The notes beneath the pieces are model-generated. The model had not been told where the DNA came from, did no database searches, and saw nothing but the letters and a program-made list of their open reading frames with translations. From assembly GCF_035594125.1 (NCBI RefSeq), contig NW_026973702.1:92501-156500 (forward strand): 64,000 nt of DNA. Reading direction: 5' to 3'. A program made the position numbers and the translations under genes. Below, piece after piece: positions 39,950-58,780 of this stretch (positions are counted from its first letter, which is position 1; every line of letters begins with the position of its first letter). Source of the stretch: Scylla paramamosain (Eukaryota; Arthropoda; Malacostraca; Decapoda; Portunidae).

Positions 39950-42470
39950 ATATAAACTAGTGATGAACACTGACACATGGCTGTGCTCATCTGACTGGCA
40001 AATTACAACATATTTGCAGGCAATTATTATTTTTTTTCAGCAAAACAAGGAATTGATCAACTGTCTAGCAAAATGCAGTTTAGGCTCTTTATCCAACACC
40101 TGACACTGATGAGAACAAAAACTAGAAACTTTTGTGCCTCATTTTGGGAGCATTTCTTGTGAGGGAAAATGACCTGCCATATCAACATACTACTGAAATA
40201 CACAAAATAATATCAATGCATTGAGTTCAGTGCTATTTTTATTTGTTTTAAAACACTTCAGAGGATGATACTTATACTTTAAGTAATAATCAAACACTGC
40301 TATCACAATGAATAAGAAAGGTCCACCTAAAGAGCTTTGTCTCAAGACACACTTGCAGGAATCAAATATGCAGATGAAGTTCCCTTTATTATGGTGCCTC
40401 TTTCCAGATAGACATGGATTGTTTGTTACTTTTCATAACTGTGATTCTTGATCATCTTGGTGTAATTGACAGGAATAGTAGTCTGAGACAGGTCAGTGCA
40501 TAACTCTCCTCTAGAATGAGTCTCTCATTCATCTAAAATGGCACAAGTGTAACACACGTTTCTCCAGCACTTGCCAAGACAAAACAGATAATTGTCTGGT
40601 GCCTCTGAAAGCTGGAGTTCATCTTTCCTACACTCCAGATTTATACTGCTGAATGATGCATTGCTGCCAGATAAATCAAATATAGAAATACCAGAGTAGA
40701 TCAGTGAAAAAGTATTATTATGAAAATATGTTTCACTGTATGAAAGCTTTAATGATTACTAATCCATAAACATGTACTCACTCACTTCACTCTACTCCTT
40801 GCACAACTGTCATGTAAAAATTTAAATGACCACTTTAAGTTTGCTTCTTTAGGCTGCTCCTCCAACATTAATCTTGAAGACTCACTGAAGGGAATAAAAA
40901 CAAGTATATGTATGGAACAAATTCCACTTCAGCTTTTCCAAGAAAGATGTGGTGTCAGTGTGCCCATATCTTTCTAATTTCTAAAACGCCTGAACTTCTG
41001 AAAAAAAGGGATTTGGAGATTTCACCAATTTCAGAAGTAAATTTTCAGTATTAAATGCTCATGTTCTGATCTAGATCTTTAATCCTATTCATGAAAAGAA
41101 TCCAAAGAATATAGATTGAGGGACGGAGTATTTTTTGTTAAACAAAACACTACCATGAATAGCAACTATGTGAGAAAAGTTTATCATCACAATGCTCTGC
41201 CAATTTTAACATCCGCTTTTTATTGGCAACCTGGAGCCTTAAGAAACCCAGGAACAAAAACTTCTGAATGCTCAAAGTGGAATGAAGAAAATATTGCTTG
41301 ATGTAACATGGAGAAATAAGAAGGCATTACTGACAGAGAAGTAGACTAAGGCTGAAAACATTTTGACATTAAAAAGAAAAAAGTGGATGTGAACAGAACA
41401 CAACATAACATGGATGGATATTAGATAATTAGAGTAACAGACAGTAAACATACTGGTAAGATAAAGATGTAGACAATGAAATGAACTAAGAAGCTTCATT
41501 GGAGTGACCCAGAAAAGACTGGCATCCAGCAGAGGTGAGTAGAGGAGGTAAGGGGAGACTTTTGTAGGCTGATGATATCTACATTGAGTACCAACTTGAA
41601 ATTTCATCTCTCATGAAATCAGGGACTGGGTGTAAAAAAGGCACTAATGGAGACTTTTCTTACAATAAACCTAGATTCAAACACTTCTAAGAGAAGTGTC
41701 AAAACCAATGGTAAAGAGGCTATACTCCTCAGGATTTTAGTACATATACTTTCAGACTGGCAATTAAGTGCACTCTTTAACATAGTTTTTTTTTTACCCT
41801 TATATGTAAAAACAAATAAATAAAAAAATAAAAACTATAATATCAATAGATAAATAATTAAATAATATAACAATAATAATGATAATAATAACAATAATAA
41901 AAAGTACTACTTAAAAAGATATATGGACTGATAGAAAGACTGGCAACAGACATATAAACAAAAAGACATTTGAACTGCAGGTGCAGACTCAGGTACAGAT
42001 TTATATTTATCATTGCATACCGTATGCAGTTTCTCAATATATTCAGGTGACCCCAGCATTAAGGAGTATAAGACAACACTTTCTGAAATCATACATTCCT
42101 CATAACCAAATTTACACATATAAAATACAAACTATATATAATTTGGAAGGGAATTCTATGAGGAGAGAGAGAAAAAAAAGTGTAAGGAGGGTGACGAAAG
42201 CAACAATCTGAGCAATAATCTACAATTTACATTCGAGTAGGAATTTATCTCAAATTAATTACAAGACAAATTATAAATATAGATCAAAATAAAAACACAA
42301 ACTTTTCTCAGACTAATGCAGAAACAAGAAAATATACATTTCACTCCAGACTATATACATGACTTGATAAAATTTCAATATATATACAACTGAGAAGCTC
42401 TACTGTTGCTACGTGTCACCCAGCCCTGAAAGAGAACAAACCACTTCATTAGTTTACAAAAAACACTGCA
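38854..42470. other. AT-rich region, no recognised gene
   Basis: Contains (AG)n at 39863-39946 and an AAT-rich stretch at 41815-41905. It lies 3' of lin-54 and could include its long 3'UTR, but there is no evidence for that. Confidence 0.5.
39863..39946. repeat. (AG)n microsatellite
   Basis: About 42 units. Confidence 0.95.
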
Positions 42471-42474
42471 ATAC

Positions 42475-42480
42475 TTTATT
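42475..42480 (-). terminator. Candidate lin-54 polyadenylation signal
   Basis: AATAAA on the minus strand, about 236 nt after the lin-54 stop codon. It is the first canonical signal downstream. The surrounding DNA is AT-rich, so later signals cannot be excluded. Confidence 0.4.
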
Positions 42481-42715
42481 ATTTAATTTTTGTGTGTATC
42501 TCCACTATTACTTATGTATTTCTCAATGTATCTGGCCATGTATTTATCTAGCTTAACTAAAACTGAAAAGATATGCATGAAAGCACTACTCACACACAAC
42601 CATACAATCTTCATATCTTCACAGTTTAATGTTAATGGCATGAGGTGTAATGTGGTGCTCAACAGAAATGTACAGCAGTGCACGGAAAAGGTGAGTCAGG
42701 GACGAAGCACTCTGT

Positions 42716-51356
<8,641 letters not shown>

Positions 51357-51757
51357 CTTTGTCTGTGGATGAGCAGGATCATAATCTTTGGCGATGTCAC
51401 ACACAAACACACCAACTACCAAACAAAGGGATAAATTGGATAAATATAGATACAAATGTAGCTCAGGCTCTGTACAGATAGGTACTAACACTTGTTCACC
51501 TTCCCAACTCATCATGTGACTAACACTTCTAAACTCCAATCAAGTCAAAGGGTGCATTATTGCCAATATGGCTGAATAAATTACAAGATCTCATACATCT
51601 TTAAGATGCATGTTATTGTTCGGGAGGTGCTGTGGTGAATAGGACAGACAGTGAGAGCAATGAAAGTGCACTTGGAATGTGTGGCATGTCAGTAAAATGT
51701 GATGGAACCATTCTCAGATTGGGAGAAAGTGGGAGAAAGTCTGGATATCTACAAAAG

Positions 51758-52104
51758 TGGATTTTTTTTGTGTGTGTAGGATGTGCATTGGCCAAAGGCA
51801 ACAAAGTTAGAAGAAAAAGGCCCACTGAGGTGCCAGTCCCTAAACAGTCAGAAATGATCATGAAAACTGGAGGATAAGTGTCTCAAAACCTCCCTCAAGT
51901 CATAAGGAGGAAAGACAGAAGTAGAAAGGGAGTTCCAGAATTTACCAGAAAAAGAAATGAATGATTGAGAATATTGGTTAACACTTGCAATTGAGAGGTG
52001 GATAGAATAGGGATGAGAGAAAGTAGAAAGTTTTATGAAGTGAGGCTGCAGGAGGAGGGGAGGCATGCAGTTAGCAAGATCAGAAGAGCAGTTAGCATGA
52101 AAAT
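51758..52104 (-). mobile_element. LINE-A copy, 3' part (left of the P-like insertion)
   Basis: On the minus strand this encodes the end of a reverse transcriptase polyprotein (SQSFISFSGKFWNSLSTSVF...) followed by the 3'UTR block GGGACTGGCACCTCAGTGGG and an A-rich tail near 51758. It matches the copy at 16490-17528 and, across the P-like element, continues at 55611. Confidence 0.88.
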
Positions 52105-52131
52105 CATTGAGATAGGAAGGTTGGAGTGGCC
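52105..52131 (+). repeat. Left terminal inverted repeat of the P-like element
   Basis: 27 bp, identical to the reverse complement of 55576-55602. It is preceded directly by the 8 bp duplication ATGAAAAT. Confidence 0.96.
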
Positions 52132-52495
52132 TTCAGGCGTCCTGGGTGAAGCCACCCAACTGTCAGGCAGCCATATTGTCGTAGGATAGGCAGCAACTGC
52201 AGGGCAGAGATGAAACACGTCATGGAAGTATTTCGCTATGTTGGAATGTATGTATGACCCCTCTTTTATGTTGGGGTTGGGATGAGGTCCCATAGTTACT
52301 AAGGAGAGTCAGGTCCGTATGGGTTGGGCTATGATGAGTCAGGTTAGCTCGAGTTAAGCCTGTGTCAGGGTGCTTATTAAGGAGTGTCAGGTCTTGATCC
52401 AAGTCGACCTACACATACTCTCTCAGTCAATAATTCAGTAGAGCTCTCGTATAGAGAGAGTAAAGACAGGAGTGTTGCTCCGTGCGTGGTGTGAA
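52132..52495 (+). promoter_or_regulatory. 5' subterminal region of the P-like element
   Basis: This non-coding lead of the transposon holds the subterminal inverted motifs GAAGCCACC (52148) and GCCATATTG (52170). By analogy with Drosophila P it should contain transposase binding sites and the promoter. I see no clear TATA box. Confidence 0.4.
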
Positions 52496-55348
52496 ATGCC
52501 GACTACCTGTGTTGCATTTGGGTGCAATGAACAAGCGAACAAAAAATCTGATCCATCCATTACATTTCACCAGTAAGTTATTTATATATTCATTTATATA
52601 TATATGATGTTCTAGGAAGTGTGCATGATTTTCATAATGAAGACTGACGCACAGGAAATAGGCGCTTTGATTATTTGATCGCAGTGTTAGGAACATGTTT
52701 ACAGGCTACCAAAGGACCCGAGCAGAAGAAAGGAATGGCTTGCAGCTATACGAAGAGACAACTACACCCCAGGCAAACAGGCACGGCTCTGCTCCAAGCA
52801 CTTTAGACCTGATGATTTCGACAGGACGTCCTTGTGTTACGTGAGGCTGCGAGATAGTGTTGTTCCCAGCATATTTGAGGCTTTCCCTTCACACTTACAG
52901 AAAAAAACAAGCAAAAGGAAACCTCCCAAATCTCGCCCTCTCTGTGATCCTGCCCCACAAGAAGTGCAAGATAGTGGAAATTCTACTTTAGCTGTGCCGG
53001 AAAATCCTGTGCAAACAAACTCAGGTGAGTCACCAACCAAAGCCCAGCTAAAGAGGAAGCTGGGAGAAACAGAAACACAACTCGTGAAGTCTAGAAAAAA
53101 ATTAAACTGTTGCATCAGAAAACAAGACGACTCAAGAAAAAAAATGCCGAATTGTGTTCTGTGATCAGTGCATTGAAACAAAAAAACCTAGTAAGTGAAA
53201 ATAGTTTGACAGTTTTAGAGTCATGTGCTGGCGGAATGAGTGACCTTGTGAAAAGACAGGTTGCTAAGAATAGCGGTGAACCCTTGCTTGCTCAGTATTC
53301 TCCTACCTTGAAAAGTTTTGCTCTCACTTTGCATTTCTACTCTCCAAATGCTTATAGATTCGTAAGGAAAACTTTTGACACCTGCCTCCCTCACCCACGA
53401 ACACTACGAAAATGGTACAACACTGTAGAGGTGAAACCAGGATTCACAAATGTAGCGTTCAGTGCACTCAAGCAACAAATTCAGTCATCCCCAGACAACC
53501 ACAGTGTCTTTTCACTAATAATGGATGAAATGGCTATACGTCAAGAAGTTGAGTGGGATGGAAATAAATATCATGGATTTATAGACATGGGAACTGAGCT
53601 TGACGATGACTGCTTACCTGTGGCCAAGGAAGCACTTACTCTTATGGTAGTGTCACATAAGTCTGCTTTTAAGGTGCTAGTTGGATATTTTTTGATAAAT
53701 GGACTTGGCGGCATTGAAAGAAGTAATTTAGTTTTGCAGGCATTAAGTGAACTTCATTCAGTTGGGGTAAATATTGTGTCCCTTACTTGTGATGGTTCTG
53801 CTCCTAATTTAAGCATGTTAACCCATCTTGGCTGCAGTTTACAACCTCATAATATTAAGTCGCACTTCAGTCATCCTTCGACAGGCAAGCCAGTCTGTGC
53901 TTTGCTTGATCCATGTCACATGTTCAAGTTAGTTAGGAATTCCCTTGGCAACCTAGGCACATTTTTGGATGGGAAAGGTAACACTATTGAGTGGGAATTT
54001 ATTAAAAGACTTCATAAGTTGCAGGAAAAGGAAGGTCTACATCTCGGGAATAAGTTGAGAGCTGCACACATTGACTTTTTAAAGAAGCCAATGAATGTAA
54101 AGTTGGCTGTACAACTGCTTAGTGAGTCTGTCGCTGACTCTCTTCAGTTTTGCTTAGATCAGAAAATACCAGGATTCCAAGGTTGCCAAGGAACAATAAA
54201 TTTCATACGTGCTTTTAATGCACTGTTTGACATCATGAATTCTAGGAATTTATGTAGCTACGGCTGGAAACGCCCTTTGCAAGCAGATAATAATTCTGAG
54301 GTAATGCAATTCCTTACAGAAATCCAAGAGTATCTGTTGGCCCTAACACTGCCTCGTGATAATTTGCCAGTTGTTAGGTCCAGAAGAAAAACAGGCTTTA
54401 TTGGATTCCTTGTATGTTGCAAAAGTATTGAAAAGATTAATGAAATGTTGCTTACTTCTCCAAAACCAGTCTTAGAATATCTTTTAACTTATAAGATGAG
54501 TCAGGACCATATTGAATTGTTTTTCAGCATGATAAGAAGTAAGGGAGGGTTCAATAACAATCCATCTGCTCGGCAGTTCTTAGCTGCCTACAAGAGGGTG
54601 TTGACACACTCTGAAATACAAGAAGTAAGTCGTGGGAATTGTATGCCTTTAGAGTCTGTCCCGATCCTCACCGCCTCGAGTCACTATTTAGAGGCTCCTA
54701 ATGCAAGTGTACCTTCTAGCAGTGTCATCAACCATTCCCTTCATAAAAGCAGAGTTCTAGAGGCTGTTGTAACTGATGAAAACAAGGAATCTGAGGTGGG
54801 CAGCAAAAGCTTAGCTTCTGCCTGTGTTCTTTCTCCTTACTCTGACAAAATCGTTAGCTATATAGCCGGGTTTGTCAGTTTAAAGCTTAAGAGATTTTTA
54901 AATTGTGAGTCGTGTTGTAATGCTCTATTTAGCCATCATCTGGATGCGACTCACGGATTAATCTCAGTTAAAAATAAAGGCCACCTCTCTTCCATCCAAA
55001 GATGTTGTTGCCATTTGCCTTGTGTGTGAAAGGAAATTCAGAGAGAAAGTGTTACTGTGTAGTGACCAACCATATGCAAAGCTGTCAACACATGCTTGGC
55101 ACAACATTGTAACACTTGTACTGTCTGAGTTCCAGGAGAGGATTGTCTTCTCCAGCCTGGCACAACACATGTTAGACAGTGAGCCTGTCACTAATCATGT
55201 CGTGTTACTAATCAAGGCTGTAGCCGAGACCTATCTGCAGGTCAGGTACAGATATGCAGCCAGACAGTTTACTGCAAGACTGATTTCCCGTAAAGGGGTC
55301 AAAAGTAGAACCACGATGAACAAATTAGTATTATTTAGTGGAATGTGA
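52496..55348 (+). pseudogene. THAP-domain P-element transposase, two frame breaks
   Basis: The ATG at 52496 opens a THAP zinc finger: exon 1 (52496-52572) carries CVAFGC, a 132 bp intron follows (52573-52704, GTAAGT...ACAG), and exon 2 continues LPKDPSRRKEW...CSKHF...VVPSIFEAFP. This satisfies the C-x4-C ... C-x2-H plus AVPTIF-box pattern. A Lys-rich coiled-coil-like stretch follows, then the RNase H-like transposase core. Candidate catalytic acids are Asp in IMDEM (53524-53526), Asp in TCDGSAPN (53791-53793) and Glu in QDHIELFF (54514-54516), in the order used by P and THAP9 transposases. The frame slips at the A7 run near 53095-53101 (the second frame is -1) and again near 54984-54998, where a CT seems to be missing before the SKDVVAIC block. 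The last frame ends at TGA 55346-55348. These may be true mutations or assembly errors in short runs. Confidence 0.88.
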
Positions 55349-55575
55349 TTATGTATATAATCTATAATATCTAGTTATAAGGACATGTTGGCATACAATA
55401 TATGGGTAGCAGTAACACAGTAGTTTCATTTGACACGGCAGCATATTATAAATGAGTGTAAACAGTGTAAAAAGGGGTACAAGAAAAATGCTTGGTAAGT
55501 GACAGCTCCCACATCAATATGGCGGACGGGGGAGAGCGGTGGCTTCCTCCTGCCAGTACTGCCCGCGCGGCTCAG

Positions 55576-55602
55576 GGCCACTCCAACCTTCCTATCTCAA
55601 TG
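55576..55602 (-). repeat. Right terminal inverted repeat of the P-like element
   Basis: 27 bp, a perfect inverse of the left end. It is followed directly by ATGAAAAT at 55603-55610. Confidence 0.96.
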
Positions 55603-55928
55603 ATGAAAATAGTGGTACAAGATGGCAAGAGACACAATATTGTGGCAAAAAGAGAGAGAGATTGCAAAGTCTGTTACAGTGTTATGAGTGGAACTCCCCA
55701 TACATGTAAGGCATACTCCTTACATGGATGGATAAGGTCCCTGTACAGAATCAGCAATTGGAGGAGATAAGAAAAAAAAACTGGCTTAACTTTATAGAAG
55801 CTGTTTTAGCTAGAAATAAGACAAAGTTTCCAGTTTATATTATAAGTAAAGGATAGACTGAAGATGTTTAGTGTAGAAGAAGGGGACAGTTGAGAGTCAA
55901 TGAAGAAGAGAAGATAGCTATCTAGAAG
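55603..55928 (-). mobile_element. LINE-A copy, middle part (right of the P-like insertion)
   Basis: The minus strand reads as the degraded region downstream of the RT palm ([16 protein letters not shown]... SLSFTYNINWKL), which in the 16490-17528 copy lies directly 5' of the part found at 51758-52104. The two halves are therefore one LINE split by the transposon. Confidence 0.85.
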
Positions 55929-55947
55929 GTAGCATCATGTCGATGTT

Positions 55948-56030
55948 GAGGAGGAGGAGGAGGAGGAGGAGGAGGAGGACAAAGATGAGGAAGAGGAAGA
56001 GGAAGAGGAGGAGGAGGAGGAGGAGGATGA
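55948..56030. repeat. (GGA)n-rich microsatellite within the LINE-A copy
   Basis: GGA/GAA triplets interrupted by GACAAAGAT. It sits where the RT palm of the LINE should be. Confidence 0.85.
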
Positions 56031-56039
56031 AAAGCATGG

Positions 56040-56590
56040 ATACAAGAGCAAGTTATGTCATTGCCTACAAAGATGCAACATCCAGCTCTGGATTAAAATG
56101 AGTATGGAGAAAATAGGAGGGAACAGAGAAGGAGCTACTGTCAGTTGGCTCAGACACCTGCATTTTGGTGACGAAAAGATGAGGCTTATTAGAGGGGAGG
56201 TGGTGTTCTACAGATTGAAAATTAGATAAGGCGGCAAATGCTGCATAAATTAATGAAGAAAAAGTTGAGTAGGGTGTCAAGACACTTAAGTTCGATACCT
56301 GAAGAAGAGTCCGTCCTGGGGACATTTGTGGTCTCCTTCCCAGACAGGGACTCCAAAGCTTGTGTAAGAGCCACCATCATAAATTTTGAATTCTGAGTGA
56401 AGGGTGTCTGCATATTAGGTACATGTAGAGTTGTGTGAAGGGAGAGAGTTGTCTTTAGAGGGCAGGGTGTGACTGGCCCCTTGCACTGCGAGTCACAAAT
56501 GGAAACATTCAGTGTGGTCACAGCTGGGTCATTGGAAAGTTTACAGCATCCCTGATCCACAACAACACTGGGAGTGATTATCATTTTGGC
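56040..56590 (-). mobile_element. LINE-A copy, 5' (endonuclease-side) part
   Basis: The minus strand has two overlapping frames (about 56584-56222 and 56325-56065) with sequences such as NFQSVEHHLPSNKPHLFVTK and VPSYFLHTHFNPELDVASL. They look like the N-terminal/endonuclease side of a non-LTR retroposon ORF. The RT fingers and palm are missing; a GGA microsatellite (55948-56030) lies at the junction with the middle part. Assignment to the same copy is by position and orientation. Confidence 0.55.
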
Positions 56591-57250
56591 ATGTGTCAGA
56601 GGAGGAAGACAATATAAAATAGAACAGTGCTGGAATACCTATCTGAAAGAGAACCTTCACTTAAACCCCTAATACTTGCATGCTAGATACTCTACACTGA
56701 CAAAAAACAACTCAGGGCAACATCACTATACCTTACACAACACGTAAAACAGCCGACCATCGCTGGGAGAGGCAGGATGATGCGGGAATTTAGCGATAAT
56801 ACGAGCACAGGGTCAGGAACACACGCGGTGAGGAGCAGGAAGGAAAGTGAACGGAATGTGGCCTTGGTACTGCGTCATTTGTTCGGAATGTGCGCGAACC
56901 AGATGCGTGAGTCTTCTACAGGCGATTTCAATGCAACTAAGGATCATGAAGTGCTGTAGGTGGAATATAAGGGTGAAGTGGTTATCTGAGTGAGGTTTAG
57001 GTGAGTTTTTGAGTGTGTATAGGTGGGAAAGACGAGCTGTTGTGAGTTTTAATTAGTGTTTCGAAGCTTCAGTCGAGACAAAAGGTACACGTTGCCGGAG
57101 GAAGGATAATACTTAAAATATTCATACTTCCTCACCTTATCTTACTTACTCACTGACTCAGCGCATATTTAATGTTGTGTAATGTAATGCGGGGATGATA
57201 GTAAGGTCAATGTTGATGTCTTTGTTGTGGAGTAATTTATTGTGCATTAT
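56591..57250. other. Unique region upstream of the nested insertion; possible lin-54 5' exon
   Basis: No protein family is recognised. 56740-56960 is richer in CpG than its surroundings and contains GCGGGAA (56782-56788), an E2F-like core. On the minus strand a good donor-like site (TTGT followed by GTAAGG) occurs near 56735. This could be the non-coding first exon and promoter of lin-54, but nothing in the sequence proves it. Confidence 0.25.
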
Positions 57251-57419
57251 TCTTGTTCGTCTGTCCGCTCTCTGGTGACTCAACGACAGCCTATCATCTC
57301 CCTGCATTTTTCTCGTGCCCCGTTCCTCTCTCCTCTGCTCCTCACTCTCCCCATCTCTCCTACCTCCATCCACTCTCCCCCTCCCGTCACCTACCCCCTC
57401 ATCTCCCGGTCCTCTTAGC

Positions 57420-57545
57420 TACTTCCGCTCTCTAGATAGATAGATAAAGAGGTAGACAGACATACAACTAGAAAGACAGACATAGAAGAAAGATAGATAG
57501 ACAGACAGACAGACAACTAGCAAGATACAGAAAAATAGACTGGTA
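57420..57545. repeat. GATA/GACA tetranucleotide repeats
   Basis: Imperfect GATA and GACA repeats (TAGATAGATAGA, GACAGACAGACAG) separated by unique bases. Confidence 0.7.
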
Positions 57546-57601
57546 AATAATGAAGGGTTCTGCTGTAGAAGGTGAGACGCAGAGGGGTGAAGGAGGCACT
57601 G

Positions 57602-57633
<32 letters not shown>

Positions 57634-57870
57634 GAGCCGCCGTGGTACAGTGGAACCGCGCGCGCTTTGGGGGCCAAGTGGTCATCAGGCGCACGGGTTC
57701 GAATCCTGGCTACGGTCCGAGGGTAGGAAGGGCATCCACTCGGGGTAACGGTTCCCAAATGCCAAATCCAAAAGTCCTTCATCAGGAGGCACCGTCTCAG
57801 CCCTAACAGACTAGGGAAAACTAGACCAGCTATCACCCACACTCTCCTGTACCACGACAGCCAGCTAGTG
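57602..57870 (+). mobile_element. tRNA-derived SINE-like element
   Basis: After an A29 run (57602-57630) comes a tRNA-like head with an A box TGGTACAGTGG (57643-57653) and a perfect B box GGTTCGAATCC (57696-57706). The boxes are 42 bp apart, the spacing of RNA polymerase III internal promoters. The B-box arm is followed by non-tRNA sequence (GGGTAGGAAGGGCATCCACT...), so this is a SINE and not a tRNA gene. The 3' end is not defined by an obvious tail. Confidence 0.65.
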
Positions 57871-57963
57871 TAGAGAAAATGTGGAGAAACAAAGTATAAA
57901 GAAGCGTTTTACTTTAACATTCACCTTCAGAACAACACTTTGACGAGTCCTTTGAAAACCAAC

Positions 57964-58587
57964 ATGCCAAAGAGAACCAGGTCCACTTCTTTCTCTGAGG
58001 ACTCGAATACCTCACCGCCCTCGTCCTCTTCCACGACCATCTCCCCCCCGACGTGGCCCATGAGGTCAGAGGATGAGGGGTATATGGTTTTCTTCCAGAG
58101 GCGGGACGACTGGGCCGAGTGGCGACCTACGCGGGTCTGGTACGTCTCCTCCGAGGGCGTGCAGGCGCTGGTGGGGCAGTGGAGTAACGCAGTGAAGTGG
58201 CCGCCCAATGGAGTGGCCTGGTGGATCAGTCTCCTTTCCTCGTCCAGCGGCGTGATGGGCGATCGGACTCCCTCACATGAAAACTCGATTCCTTTAACTT
58301 CGGATTCAGTTCCCCAAAATTCGGATTCGATTCCTCAAAATTCGGATTCGATTCCCTCTAACTCGGACTCGTCCCCCTTAAACGCAAACTCGACTCCCTT
58401 AAATTCAGATTCGGTGTCCTTTGACTCTGACTCGATTCACTTAACCTCAGACTCGACTCCTTTAAAACTGTTCTCAATCCCCTTTAGCCTGAACCTGAGG
58501 CTGTGTAGGGAAGAGGACAGCGTCATCATAGTGCGCTCAGAAGATGATGATGAGGAGCCACCGAAGAAGAGGCCCCGCTACTCATAA
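57964..58587 (+). CDS. Hypothetical protein, Trp-rich segment plus Ser/Asp/Pro hexapeptide repeats
   Basis: 207 codons from ATG 57964 to TAA 58585-58587. The frame is open upstream to a good acceptor (TTCACCTTCAG, ending at 57930), so an earlier exon may exist and the ATG may be internal. Residues 1-35 are Ser/Thr/Pro-rich. Residues about 40-95 contain many Trp and aromatic residues (FFQRRDDWAEWRPTRVWYV, VGQWSNAVKWPPNG, VAWWISLL) and look folded. Residues about 105-165 are an imperfect repeat of six (NSDSIP-like, about ten units). The C-terminus is acidic then basic (DDDEEPPKKRPRYS), which resembles a nuclear localisation signal. Base composition and codon use are unlike the surrounding microsatellites. 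I do not recognise the family. Confidence 0.55.
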   Translation: MPKRTRSTSFSEDSNTSPPSSSSTTISPPTWPMRSEDEGYMVFFQRRDDWAEWRPTRVWYVSSEGVQALVGQWSNAVKWPPNGVAWWISLLSSSSGVMGDRTPSHENSIPLTSDSVPQNSDSIPQNSDSIPSNSDSSPLNANSTPLNSDSVSFDSDSIHLTSDSTPLKLFSIPFSLNLRLCREEDSVIIVRSEDDDEEPPKKRPRYS

Positions 58588-58591
58588 AGGT

Positions 58592-58780
58592 GAATGAGTG
58601 GACAGGTGAACAGAATAGCACAGGTGGGTGGAACAGGTGGACAGGACAGGTGGATAGGACAGGTGAACAGAACAGAACAGAAGGATAGAACAGGTGCATA
58701 GGTCAAGAAAATGATACAAGTGGATTAAATAGGACAAGTGGATAGAATAAGTTAGGTTAATAGGACAGGTGAACAGGTGT
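58592..58780. repeat. Degenerate minisatellite, unit near GGACAGGTGGATA
   Basis: Irregular tandem copies of AACAGGTGGA/GGACAGGTGAACA motifs with a 10-14 bp period begin directly after the stop codon of the hypothetical gene. Confidence 0.7.

Larger units (their letters stand above)
52105..55602 (+). mobile_element. P-element-like DNA transposon, complete ends
   Basis: The 3498 bp element is bounded by perfect 27 bp terminal inverted repeats (52105-52131 and 55576-55602, outer end CATTGAGATAGGAAGG). It is flanked by the identical 8 bp ATGAAAAT at 52097-52104 and 55603-55610. Eight-base target duplications are the signature of P elements. Subterminal inverted motifs also match: GAAGCCACC (52148-52156 against 55538-55546) and GCCATATTG (52170-52178 against 55515-55523). 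Inside is a THAP-domain transposase gene. The host sequence on both sides is one LINE copy that continues across the insertion, which independently confirms the borders. Drosophila P is 2.9 kb, so this is somewhat larger. The termini look fresh, but the coding frame is broken twice. Confidence 0.95.

Noticed and set aside
57631..57715. A functional tRNA gene
   Set aside because: A and B boxes are present but the downstream part does not close an acceptor stem and runs into SINE body sequence.
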